This document shows positions 1 through 7,191 of a stretch of 64,000 nt of DNA, piece after piece. The notes under the pieces were generated by a model. That model saw nothing but the letters and a program-made list of their open reading frames with translations, had not been told where the DNA came from and made no database searches. Positions within the stretch are counted from its first letter, which is position 1; every line of letters starts with the position of its first letter. The stretch comes from a virus. The DNA lies in IMG/VR virus record IMGVR_UViG_3300035228_001973, positions 1 to 64,000 of that record; one strand, written 5' to 3'. Both the position numbers and the translations under genes were made by a program.

Positions 1-242
1 TGGTAGTTGGACTCATCCAATTGGTAGTATCTATTTAGGAATGTCAGTACATGATTCAAGTCAGCGTCCACAATTATATATTGATTTGTAGATAGGGGTT
101 TCTTACTCCATCCCCTCTTGGCAGGTTCAAACCATATTATCCCATCCCCAACCGTTGAGGTGAATATTACTTTGATACCATTCATATCCTCAGCTACCCT
201 TGGGGTGAAACTACTCTCTATGAATTCTCTGATTTCTTCCAT
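1..242 (-). CDS. Hypothetical protein, N-terminal part (runs off window start)
   Basis: An open frame of 80 codons starts with ATG at 242 and runs off the left edge without a stop. It begins MEEIREFIESSF and contains GDGIIWFEPAKRGW and NHVLTFLNRYY, an ordinary mix of charged and aromatic residues. No family was recognised. The frame is long for such AT-rich DNA, which favours real coding. A shorter competing plus-strand peptide lies in the same bases and was judged less likely. Confidence 0.55.
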   Translation of the reverse strand, partial: MEEIREFIESSFTPRVAEDMNGIKVIFTSTVGDGIIWFEPAKRGWSKKPLSTNQYIIVDADLNHVLTFLNRYYQLDESNY

Positions 243-285
243 ACCCTTAAATATATAACCCTTCCCTTAGTTGTGAACACCATAT

Positions 286-395
286 GTTAATAACTTTTAA
301 TTAAGGGGTACAGTTAATCCCCCATTAAAATTGTTAATAACTTTTTATAAATTACCTCTGACACACTGTCAGGGGATATTTTGTTAATAACTTTA
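286..395. repeat. Three direct repeats, iteron-like
   Basis: The sequence GTTAATAACTTT occurs at about 286, 333 and 383, spaced 47 and 50 bases apart, so near five helical turns. On the other strand each copy reads AAAGTTATTAAC, one base away from a DnaA-box-like TTATNCACA. Iterated sites of this kind are known from origins and from repressor operators; which applies here is unknown. Confidence 0.5.
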
Positions 396-783
396 TCCCA
401 TTTTATTAGGATTTGTCAGAATGTCAGTTAGACGTTAGGGACAGCACAATCCCTTTCCCCACTTTCTACCACCATCCTGTAGTAGTGTAAAACAAGAAAA
501 TCCTTTATTTCACCGATGAAATCGACAATAAATCCCTGTTTAGGGGTTAATAGAGGGTATTAATTTACTAGTTATATATTCTAGCAAATAATAGAGGTTA
601 ATTCCCTATAGCGGGGGAGACGTAGTCTTAAGGAATTAAATAAGTAAACCTCAACGTATCTGTAGGACTACTTTTTTAAAACCATGACAAAATGACCTCA
701 ACGAATAAGGTCTTAAAATGACTTACAAAAGTGGGAGAAAGTGGTAGAAGTATTGTTAATTAACCCTATGGGTTATTGTTTAT

Positions 784-812
784 ATACTATAGTATTCTTT
801 CTCTTATAGTAT
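784..812. promoter_or_regulatory. Palindrome with repeated half-site
   Basis: ATACTATAGTAT at 784-795 is a perfect 12-base palindrome, and the half TATAGTAT recurs at 805-812, about 240 bases upstream of the plus-strand operon that begins at 1047. It has the form of an operator or of an early promoter control site. Confidence 0.3.
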
Positions 813-1046
813 AATGTTTTCATATGTGTGTATATACCCTTTAGGGTACTGTAATGATATTGTTTTATTATACCCTACTAAGTTATGAGTATAAGTCTTT
901 AGATGACCTTCTTCAGGGAAATAGGGGAATGGATTTATTTCAGACACTGAAAGTGAACGATAGTGAACGTCCCTTTAGGGTGAGGGGGATGGAATTAATT
1001 TATTACCTTTATTTCCTTTCTCTATTAAATAACTTATATTGTATGT

Positions 1047-1670
1047 ATGTTTAAGTATAATTATAAAGTTGGTAGAGCAATACCTCTTAGGGAGTGTCAG
1101 ATAATATTGAAGGATTTGTATGAACAGTCTGATAAGTTTAATGTTACTACTGAGTTTGGTGATATCTCCCTTTCTGTTTATGAGTCGAATTATGATGACA
1201 TAGATGATTGTGACGGTAAGAAAATTATGGACTATAGGATTAAACTATTAGAGAAACAGTTAGGTCTTAAATTTGATAGGGATAAATTCATTATTAGATA
1301 TACTGATGACCTCCTCGAAATGATACCTCATTATGATGGGAGTTTTACTACTACCCTTATTTATTTAAATAATAACTTTAAAGGTGGTTCTACTGAATTC
1401 CCTCTCGCTAATTTAGAACATAAACCTCAGAAATATAAGCCAGGTCATTACATACATTATAACTCTAACCATATATTGTCTTATCATGGTGGTACACCTG
1501 TCACGGAAGGAGCAAAAACCGTTATAGTACTTAGAAGTATGAAGATGACCCTGTGGAAAGTATTAACTATATTACCGTGGCGTTTATTCAGAGATGTGTT
1601 TTTTAAAATAGTTGTACTTGATTTAATACTTAAAAATATATTTAAACGTGTTAACGGTAAAAAACTTTAA
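1047..1670 (+). CDS. 2OG-Fe(II) dioxygenase, lysyl/prolyl-hydroxylase type
   Basis: The protein (207 aa) has the double-stranded beta-helix signature of procollagen lysyl hydroxylases and prolyl 4-hydroxylases: an iron-binding H-x-D at H95/D97 in IPHYDGSFTTTLIYLN, the FKGGSTEFP loop (111-119), the distal iron ligand H147 in SYHGGTPVTEGAK, and K157 ten residues later to bind 2-oxoglutarate. Spacing matches the C-terminal catalytic domain of animal PLOD enzymes, which carry Arg instead of Lys at that last place; Lys is the prolyl-hydroxylase state. The first 80 residues and the basic, hydrophobic tail after 165 are not recognised. It heads a plus-strand operon with a sugar-nucleotide reductase. 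Likely substrate (inference): Lys or Pro in the three collagen-like fibre proteins at 31490-44722. Confidence 0.85.
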   Translation: MFKYNYKVGRAIPLRECQIILKDLYEQSDKFNVTTEFGDISLSVYESNYDDIDDCDGKKIMDYRIKLLEKQLGLKFDRDKFIIRYTDDLLEMIPHYDGSFTTTLIYLNNNFKGGSTEFPLANLEHKPQKYKPGHYIHYNSNHILSYHGGTPVTEGAKTVIVLRSMKMTLWKVLTILPWRLFRDVFFKIVVLDLILKNIFKRVNGKKL

Positions 1671-1675
1671 AAATA

Positions 1676-1762
1676 ATGATAATAGTAGGATTAGTAGGTT
1701 GCTCTGTAGTCTATATTGGTTATAGTATAAAAGAAAGATTTGAAGGTAGACATAAATGGTAA
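1676..1762 (+). CDS. Very small single-pass membrane protein
   Basis: A 28-residue frame (MIIVGLVGCSVVYIGYSIKE, then a basic tail) fits exactly between its neighbours, 5 bases after the dioxygenase stop and 3 bases before the next start. Residues 1-17 are hydrophobic and the tail is charged, as in a one-span membrane peptide. The function is unknown, and reality rests only on the packing and the hydrophobic pattern. Confidence 0.45.
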   Translation: MIIVGLVGCSVVYIGYSIKERFEGRHKW

Positions 1763-1765
1763 GAT

Positions 1766-2446
1766 ATGAAAAATAATGTATTAGTACTTGGTGATGGACT
1801 CTTGGGTCGCGAATTGATTAATCAGACTAATTGGGATTATGTTTCCCGTAGTAAGGATGGTTTTGATATTGACCACCTCGATGAGTTTATCTTATCTAAT
1901 TATAATATTGTTATTAACTGTATTTCACATACTGATACTTACGATAAAGATAGAGAACTTCATTGGAACGTTAACTGTAAGTTTGTGGATAAGTTAATTG
2001 ATTACTGTAATGAACACTTTATTAAACTTATTCATATTTCTACTGATTATGTTTATTCTAATTCCATTCCCTTCGCCAGTGAGAATGATGTCCCTGTTCA
2101 TTGTAATAATTGGTACGGTTATACTAAGTTATTATCTGACGGTCTTATTCAGTTAAGGTCTGAGGATTATCTTCTTATACGTTGTTCCCATAAACCCTCT
2201 CCTTTTGTATATGATAACGCTTGGATTGATTATGTCGGTAACTTCGATTATGTGGATACTATCGCCACTCTCATTATTGATTGTATTAATAAAGATTTGT
2301 CAGGTGTGTATAACGTAGGTACAGACGTTAAGACGATGTTTGACTTAGCTAATGAGACTAATGTTGTTGAATCCTCTTTTACCCCCTCACACGTCCCTAA
2401 TAATCTTTCTATGGACCTAACTAAACTTAAGTCCTCACTCCCTTAA
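1766..2446 (+). CDS. rmlD: RmlD-like dTDP-4-dehydrorhamnose reductase (SDR family)
   Basis: This is an extended short-chain dehydrogenase of 226 aa. It has an N-terminal Rossmann start (VLVLGDGLLGREL), the VINC(I)SHTD strand where RmlD has its asparagine/alanine motif, ISTDYVYSN, and the catalytic YxxxK as YGYTK. RmlD reduces dTDP-4-keto-rhamnose to dTDP-rhamnose with NAD(P)H in the cytoplasm. The protein is shorter than usual RmlD (about 290 aa), mainly in the C-terminal substrate domain. An RmlC-like epimerase lies 0.8 kb away on the other strand, supporting a sugar-nucleotide role. A related reductase with another substrate is possible. Confidence 0.7.
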   Translation: MKNNVLVLGDGLLGRELINQTNWDYVSRSKDGFDIDHLDEFILSNYNIVINCISHTDTYDKDRELHWNVNCKFVDKLIDYCNEHFIKLIHISTDYVYSNSIPFASENDVPVHCNNWYGYTKLLSDGLIQLRSEDYLLIRCSHKPSPFVYDNAWIDYVGNFDYVDTIATLIIDCINKDLSGVYNVGTDVKTMFDLANETNVVESSFTPSHVPNNLSMDLTKLKSSLP

Positions 2447-2449
2447 TGT

Positions 2450-2764
2450 ATGACAACATTTGCAGTTCCACATGAAGTGATTAATGTATTGTTTGATAAA
2501 CTTATTTATCCTAAACATCCTGAGCTTACTGATTGGGATATACACGAAGACACTCTTTTATTATTTGTAGACACTAACCTAATTGATTTTACGATGAGTG
2601 ATGTCATTGAGTTTGAAACTTATATAATGTTGGAAGAAGAATATGATTGTTTCACTTCTGACTATTTCTATGAGATTCTTTCGTCTGATATCATTGATAC
2701 CGTTAACCGCTCTTTTGATTTAATTGACAATCATTATAAAATTGAGTTAGTTTTATCTTCTTAA
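2450..2764 (+). CDS. Hypothetical acidic protein
   Basis: A 104-residue acidic protein starts 3 bases after the rmlD-like stop and ends the plus-strand operon, converging on the minus-strand block. The motif HEDTLLLFVDTNLIDF and evenly spread charges suggest a small globular alpha/beta protein. No family was recognised. Confidence 0.65.
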   Translation: MTTFAVPHEVINVLFDKLIYPKHPELTDWDIHEDTLLLFVDTNLIDFTMSDVIEFETYIMLEEEYDCFTSDYFYEILSSDIIDTVNRSFDLIDNHYKIELVLSS

Positions 2765-2805
2765 ACTATTTATAACAATGTAATCTTTCTGTTAGTGGCT
2801 CGCAC

Positions 2806-3234
2806 TTATTCCTCCCAGCCCTCTTCATCTAAACTTCTAATATAATTCCATCTTTCGATTTCATCCTTAATTGAATCTTGCTTAGTGTAGATATATAATT
2901 CGCCTTCATCGATAAACCAATCTATTATGTTGGTGTCATTATTTAATGAGTCCTCGTTAATTTGTTTTTTAATCTTAGGCATAACCCTAACACTATCACC
3001 ATAAATAACTGTAGACTGACTACTTGCTGGTTTAGGAACTGTAGGATGTTTAACATTAGTCCAAGAATCTTTGATACTGTTATGTTTTTTTATAACCTTC
3101 TCAATATAACTTAAATCATCTTTATTTTTACTATTATTACACGAAGCTATAAAAATTATAGACCACAAAGTAGTAAGTAAAACTATGGAAATTCTTAAAA
3201 ATATTTGGTGAGTTGTTAATTTATTTTCCTTCAT
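2806..3234 (-). CDS. Putative lipoprotein
   Basis: The protein (142 aa) has a basic N-terminus, a hydrophobic segment (about 13-30) and a lipobox ending in IASC, followed by NNSKNKDD, as in an exported lipoprotein. The rest is charged and largely polar with no recognised domain. Its start overlaps the end of the rmlC-like gene by 14 bases, so the two are probably co-transcribed. Lipoproteins made by phages sometimes block superinfection; that role is only a guess here. Confidence 0.6.
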   Translation of the reverse strand: MKENKLTTHQIFLRISIVLLTTLWSIIFIASCNNSKNKDDLSYIEKVIKKHNSIKDSWTNVKHPTVPKPASSQSTVIYGDSVRVMPKIKKQINEDSLNNDTNIIDWFIDEGELYIYTKQDSIKDEIERWNYIRSLDEEGWEE

Positions 3235-3676
3235 TATCTTTGTCTGAAATTATTGGATTATCTGTATATTTTTCTATAATAGATTTAACTTCAGGAATCT
3301 CTTTCCATACAATCGAATGTTCTGACTCAGGAGAGTATTCACCCTTAACCATATAAACAACGATTGTGTCAGGTTCTAAAGTTAAGAATCCGTGAGCATA
3401 CTCATCATGTAAATAAACAGCATTTCCTTCATTTACAATTACGGATTGGGTTTGATGAGTTTCTAAATCATAGGCGATGTCTATGATTGAACCGCGAATA
3501 ACCTTAACGTATTTCTCTTGTGGTGGGTCTGTTTGGTAATGTAAACCTCTAAAGGTATATCTACCATCATTAATTGAAATGGAACATTGTGTCCATTCCT
3601 TTCCCATTATGTCTAACTCCATTGGAGTATAACTTCCTCTATTATCTTTAAATGTTTTATGGTCTACTATTATCAT
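3221..3676 (-). CDS. rmlC: RmlC-like dTDP-4-dehydrorhamnose 3,5-epimerase
   Basis: The 151-residue protein follows the RmlC cupin pattern: an N-terminal DNRG strand, FRGLHYQTDPPQEKYVKVIRG with the catalytic His region, IDIAYDLE, and YAHGFLTLEPDTIVVY with the second half of the active site. RmlC epimerises dTDP-4-keto-6-deoxyglucose at C3 and C5, just before RmlD. It is shorter than usual (about 180 aa), missing part of the C-terminus. Together with the RmlD-like gene it could supply dTDP-rhamnose for glycosylation; RmlA and RmlB are not in the window and could come from the host. Confidence 0.82.
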   Translation of the reverse strand: MIIVDHKTFKDNRGSYTPMELDIMGKEWTQCSISINDGRYTFRGLHYQTDPPQEKYVKVIRGSIIDIAYDLETHQTQSVIVNEGNAVYLHDEYAHGFLTLEPDTIVVYMVKGEYSPESEHSIVWKEIPEVKSIIEKYTDNPIISDKDNEGK

Positions 3677-3682
3677 CTTTTA

Positions 3683-4825
3683 TTATTCATTTATTATTTT
3701 ACTTATTTCTATCGCCAATTCTTTGAACCACTCAATACTGTGACCTCTCGTTGTTTCAGCTGCAGTACCTATTCGAATACCACTAGTTTCTACAAAACTT
3801 CTAGGGTCGTTAGGTATTCCATTCTTATTAACTGTAATACCGTTTTCTTCTAACATATCAGCGACTACTCTTCCACTATATTTCTTAGTTGATAAATCAA
3901 TTAAAATTAAATGTGAATCGGTACCATCGGTTAGAATCGGTATATCATTTTCTCTGAAGATATCACACATATGTTTTGCATTTTCTTTTACTTTAATACA
4001 ATACTCCTTAAAATCTCTTGTGTTTGCCTCTATGAAACATTGAGCCTTTGCTGCGATTATATGCATTAATGGTCCTCCCTGAGTACCAGGAAATATTGCT
4101 CCATTTATTTTCTTTGTATAGTCTGAATTGTTCCAAATAATAATACCACCTCTTGGTCCTCTAAGTGTTTTGTGTGTCGTTGAAGTTACTACATCCGCAT
4201 ATTCAATTGGATTGGGGTACTCACCTCCAGCAATAAGACCTGAATAGTGAGCCATATCCACCAAAAGTATCGCCCCTACTTCATCAGCAATCTCTCTAAA
4301 CTTTTTCCAATCGATTATCCTTGAGTAAGCACTCGCACCTGCAATAACCATTTTAGGTTTAACTTCTAACGCTTTAGTTCGTATATCATCATAGTTTAAA
4401 TAACCATTATCATCCACACCATATGAATGAGCGTCGTATACTTTACCTGAAATATTAGGTTTACTTCCATGAGATAAGTGACCACCACTTGCTAAATCCA
4501 TTCCAAGTATTGTATCACCTGGTTTTAGGAATGCTTGAAATACCGCAGTATTAGCGTTTGCACCACAATGTGGTTGAACATTAGCAAAGTTACAATTATA
4601 TAACTTTTTTAATTCTTCTATTGCAAGTGTCTCCACCTCATCCATATGGTCACATCCATTGTAATATCTTTTACCAGGATATCCTTCAGCATATTTGTTA
4701 GTGAATATTGAACCCGCCAATTTCATTACTGAATCAGACGCAAAGTTCTCACTTGCTATTAATTCAATTGTATTAGATTGTCTAAAATTTTCTTTATCGA
4801 GTATCTCTTCTATTCTTTTGTCCAT
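3683..4825 (-). CDS. glyA: Serine hydroxymethyltransferase
   Basis: All main SHMT blocks are present over 380 aa: IELIASENFAS, NKYAEGYPGKRYYNGCD, LASGGHLSHG, VDMAHYSGLIAGG, the PLP-lysine motif TSTTHKTLRGPRGG (K219), and the C-terminal SGIRIGTAAETTRG. The enzyme moves the serine C3 carbon to tetrahydrofolate, giving methylene-THF in the cytoplasm. It is about 30-40 residues shorter than typical bacterial GlyA. With the DHFR at 5705 and thymidylate synthase at 14442 it completes the dTMP folate cycle within one phage region. Confidence 0.96.
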   Translation of the reverse strand: MDKRIEEILDKENFRQSNTIELIASENFASDSVMKLAGSIFTNKYAEGYPGKRYYNGCDHMDEVETLAIEELKKLYNCNFANVQPHCGANANTAVFQAFLKPGDTILGMDLASGGHLSHGSKPNISGKVYDAHSYGVDDNGYLNYDDIRTKALEVKPKMVIAGASAYSRIIDWKKFREIADEVGAILLVDMAHYSGLIAGGEYPNPIEYADVVTSTTHKTLRGPRGGIIIWNNSDYTKKINGAIFPGTQGGPLMHIIAAKAQCFIEANTRDFKEYCIKVKENAKHMCDIFRENDIPILTDGTDSHLILIDLSTKKYSGRVVADMLEENGITVNKNGIPNDPRSFVETSGIRIGTAAETTRGHSIEWFKELAIEISKIINE

Positions 4826-4837
4826 TTTTAAGATATC

Positions 4838-5692
4838 TTAATTTTTTCTACGATTATTAGTAGTGTTATTTCTACTTGGATTATTGTTCGTTCTTGTCGG
4901 TGTACTTCGATTAATTACAGGACGACTATTATTAACTCTTGGTCTTGTATTATTATTAACTCTTGGTCTTGTATTATTATTAATGGTCGGTCTATTATTA
5001 TTTGGTCTATTATTGTTAATGGTAGGTCGACTATTATTATTAATATAAATCTTTTCTCTTTTATTATCAACCTTAACACTACGTTTAGTTGATTCTATCA
5101 TTGAAGATTGTCCTATTCTGTCTCGTATAGTCATAGTACTACCTCTTCGACCGTTGATATACGACACATTATTTCTACCTCGTCTTCCGTACCAACCATT
5201 TTGACCGTAATTGTTCCACCCGTAATAATTATTCCATCCATTACCATAGTACCCATTATATCCCCATCCGTGGTTATTCCAACCATAGTAGATTCCATAT
5301 CCCCATCTATCATATCCAAATGGTGACCATCTATGAGGAGAACCCCAAGAATTCCAGCCCGTATAACCCCAAGCCCAATCATTCCACATTTGGTCTCTAT
5401 TCCAATAATAAGAATTATATCGGTAATCATACTGTCTCCCTAACAATCGGTTATTCCAATCAAATGATACTGGTTGACTCAAGGCATATCTTGCAAAGTC
5501 TAATCTAAAACCTATATCTGTTCTTAGTTTATTTCTAAATTGAAATTCATTTAAAGTATCCACCCTTAAATTGTCTCCAACTACATAATAATTTTCGTCA
5601 TCATATATAGGGTCATGGTTTAATGTTGATACTGTAAATGTCGCACAACTTGTCGTTAGAAGTACGATTAATAATAGTAATGAATTTTTCAT
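4838..5692 (-). CDS. Lipoprotein rich in Trp, Tyr, Asn and Gly
   Basis: A signal peptide with a lipobox (LLTTSC at about 11-16) precedes about 90 ordinary residues. A low-complexity region then follows, rich in W, Y, N and G (for example NGWNNYYGWNNYGQNGWYG). The C-terminal 80 residues are dominated by N, R, P and T in INNNxRP repeats. Proteins of this composition occur as surface lipoproteins in Bacteroidota, so host origin by transfer is possible. The function is unknown; an exposed adhesive or surface-masking role would fit the composition. Confidence 0.75.
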   Translation of the reverse strand: MKNSLLLLIVLLTTSCATFTVSTLNHDPIYDDENYYVVGDNLRVDTLNEFQFRNKLRTDIGFRLDFARYALSQPVSFDWNNRLLGRQYDYRYNSYYWNRDQMWNDWAWGYTGWNSWGSPHRWSPFGYDRWGYGIYYGWNNHGWGYNGYYGNGWNNYYGWNNYGQNGWYGRRGRNNVSYINGRRGSTMTIRDRIGQSSMIESTKRSVKVDNKREKIYINNNSRPTINNNRPNNNRPTINNNTRPRVNNNTRPRVNNSRPVINRSTPTRTNNNPSRNNTTNNRRKN

Positions 5693-5704
5693 ATTTTTTA
5701 TTGT

Positions 5705-6082
5705 TTAAAAGTTGTAATTATAAATCTTACATTCAGGATTTAAATTACTAAGATTTGGAAACGTTACATCCCCAATTTTATTATTATCAATATGAGATAT
5801 GTGTAATTCCGTAAACTTATCACAGAATCTCTCATATGTTTTTTTACCTCCGATACACCAATCACAATTATAGTAGTGAAAAACGGAATGGTCCCTTTTA
5901 TCAACAATCATTAACTCCCTGTTGGGTAAAAAGGGTAGGGCTTGAGCGGTACGATAACCGACTAATAACGTATCACCATAAGTCATACGTTTGAAATGAT
6001 TTAAATCTTTTTTATTGTGCCATAAAAGTTTATCACCTTTACCGATAAAACCAAGATTGTTTACTGCTATAATTGCTTTCAT
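5705..6082 (-). CDS. folA: Dihydrofolate reductase, short form
   Basis: The 125-residue protein starts MKAIIAVNNLGFIGKGDKLL, followed by WHNKKDLNHFKRMTYGDTLLVG, matching the DHFR start (acidic/polar active site at WHNKKDL) and the NADPH-binding region, with CDWCIGGKKTYERF as the second Gly-Gly loop. It recycles dihydrofolate made by thymidylate synthase. Usual bacterial DHFR has about 160 residues; here the middle and the end are shortened, so activity is likely but not certain. Confidence 0.85.
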   Translation of the reverse strand: MKAIIAVNNLGFIGKGDKLLWHNKKDLNHFKRMTYGDTLLVGYRTAQALPFLPNRELMIVDKRDHSVFHYYNCDWCIGGKKTYERFCDKFTELHISHIDNNKIGDVTFPNLSNLNPECKIYNYNF

Positions 6083-6085
6083 TAC

Positions 6086-6370
6086 CTACACATCAACATT
6101 CACACCGAAACATCCGTTTTCGGAAATTAAGTTCTCTTTAATTAATTTTATCTTTAGATTATCCACATCTAATATAAACGCATCATAATCAGATGTTAAA
6201 TACTTACTGTATACTTCAAGTAACTTAAAACGCATTAAAAAGTCACCATCTATATAGTGACCGATAATTTTACTTGCCTCTTCTCTACAATCAATCTCAA
6301 TAATTTCATTGATGATTGTTGTGAAGTTAATTTCTTCAATATCAGACAATTTTAATATTAGTTCTTTCAT
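6086..6370 (-). CDS. Hypothetical protein
   Basis: A protein of 94 aa from the start chosen here (MKELILKLSD), or 104 aa from an in-frame ATG at 6400. The shorter start is preferred because a TATCTTTG sequence, the Bacteroidota -7 element, lies just upstream inside the longer form. The content is mixed acidic/hydrophobic with no recognised domain. It sits 3 bases before the folA start. Confidence 0.6.
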   Translation of the reverse strand: MKELILKLSDIEEINFTTIINEIIEIDCREEASKIIGHYIDGDFLMRFKLLEVYSKYLTSDYDAFILDVDNLKIKLIKENLISENGCFGVNVDV

Positions 6371-6410
6371 AATAAAACAAAGATACGAATTATCCTTCAA
6401 TTGTTAACTA

Positions 6411-6698
6411 TTAACGATACTTTAATCTATCATTTTCTCTTTCTAAAAAATCTAACTTAACTTTGATTGCGGATAATTCTGAACTTAACTCTCTTAATGT
6501 CATAGTACATTCATCTTTATCACTTTCAAGTTTTTCAACTCTAGTACGTAAGTCATCACGATACATGTTCTGCTCAGATAATTCTTCTTTTTGTTTTTCT
6601 CTCTTATTACGAATTAAAAACTCATAGAATTTCCACGCTCCTGCCCCTCCCGCAACTGTTAATGTAGTAATAATAATAGTTGTTATTTGTTCACTCAT
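6411..6698 (-). CDS. Small membrane protein with coiled coil, spanin-like layout
   Basis: The 95-residue protein has one N-terminal membrane span (about 6-26) followed by a long charged helix with heptad-like leucines (VEKLESDKDE to LDFLERENDRL). This N-in membrane anchor plus periplasmic coiled coil is the layout of inner-membrane spanins, but no outer-membrane partner is recognised next to it. It overlaps the next gene by 4 bases (ATGA). Confidence 0.6.
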   Translation of the reverse strand: MSEQITTIIITTLTVAGGAGAWKFYEFLIRNKREKQKEELSEQNMYRDDLRTRVEKLESDKDECTMTLRELSSELSAIKVKLDFLERENDRLKYR

Positions 6699-7123
6699 TT
6701 TTTTAAAGATTTATATAAGATTTCTCTTTTTAATTTAAATAATATTAAGGACCACATAAATGCGTACCACATTGTAATAATTAAGTTTTTAATATCCATC
6801 ACACCAAAAGGTTCTCCGGTTTCACTAAAAATATTAACAAGATACCTTATCGTTGAGAATAACGTAAGTAATAGGTAACCTGTAACCGCTCTCGATAACC
6901 ATTTGATATTATGTAAAGTTACTAACATTGAAAGACTTAACACAAAATACGTCATATATAACCAATAAGTGTTAGGTTGTCCGGCAAGTTCCCAATAAGA
7001 CGGTGTTGTCCATAATACCATATTATTTAATAAATCACTACAAACCCAAAAAAATAGTAACGGTTGTATATCATAATAAAGTAAGGTGTCTTTTATTTTT
7101 CTTAAGTATGACTTCATATCCAT
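6695..7123 (-). CDS. Multi-pass membrane protein
   Basis: The protein (142 aa, or 140 aa from the second ATG at 7117) has about four hydrophobic spans (around 22-38, 53-68, 80-95 and 115-130) joined by short polar loops and a basic tail. It is followed with an ATGA overlap by the coiled-coil membrane protein, so both may act together at the membrane; a holin-like role is possible but unproven. A TATTTATA element lies directly upstream. Confidence 0.6.
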   Translation of the reverse strand: MDMKSYLRKIKDTLLYYDIQPLLFFWVCSDLLNNMVLWTTPSYWELAGQPNTYWLYMTYFVLSLSMLVTLHNIKWLSRAVTGYLLLTLFSTIRYLVNIFSETGEPFGVMDIKNLIITMWYAFMWSLILFKLKREILYKSLKK

Positions 7124-7134
7124 AAATATACCTA

Positions 7135-7167
7135 TAAAAGAAAACCCCCACCATTTCTGATGAGGGT
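7135..7167 (-). terminator. Rho-independent terminator
   Basis: On the minus strand a 9-pair hairpin (ACCCTCATC with GGTGGGGGT, loop 6) is followed by TTTTCTTTT. It ends the transcript that carries the sulfatase and GH16-like lipoprotein. Confidence 0.85.
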
Positions 7168-7191
7168 CTTAATTTTAATAATATCTTGGAG

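Larger units (their letters stand above)
243..1046. other. Intergenic region with repeats and palindromes, no convincing gene
   Basis: About 800 bases lie between the divergent genes at 242 (minus) and 1047 (plus). The stretch holds three copies of a GTTAATAACTTT repeat, a 12-base palindrome near 784, and several CCCTTTAGGG or CCCTATGGG short inverted repeats (around 762, 837 and 970). One open frame (854-1054) exists but looks non-coding. The region could be a control region or replication origin; nothing here proves either. Confidence 0.5.

Noticed and set aside
2-91. Plus-strand C-terminal peptide GSWTHPIGSIYLGMSVHDSS, like the end of a tail protein
   Set aside because: It is only 29 residues from the window edge, while the minus strand over the same bases is open for 80 codons with a good start. 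Both cannot easily be real; the longer was kept, with moderate confidence.
854-1054. 66-residue plus-strand frame before the dioxygenase
   Set aside because: It is composed mainly of L, Y and F without a clear span or domain, has no promoter-like element and runs over the next start. It is probably chance.
4863-5430. Frames opposite and out of frame with the W/Y/N-rich lipoprotein
   Set aside because: They arise from its low-complexity codons.
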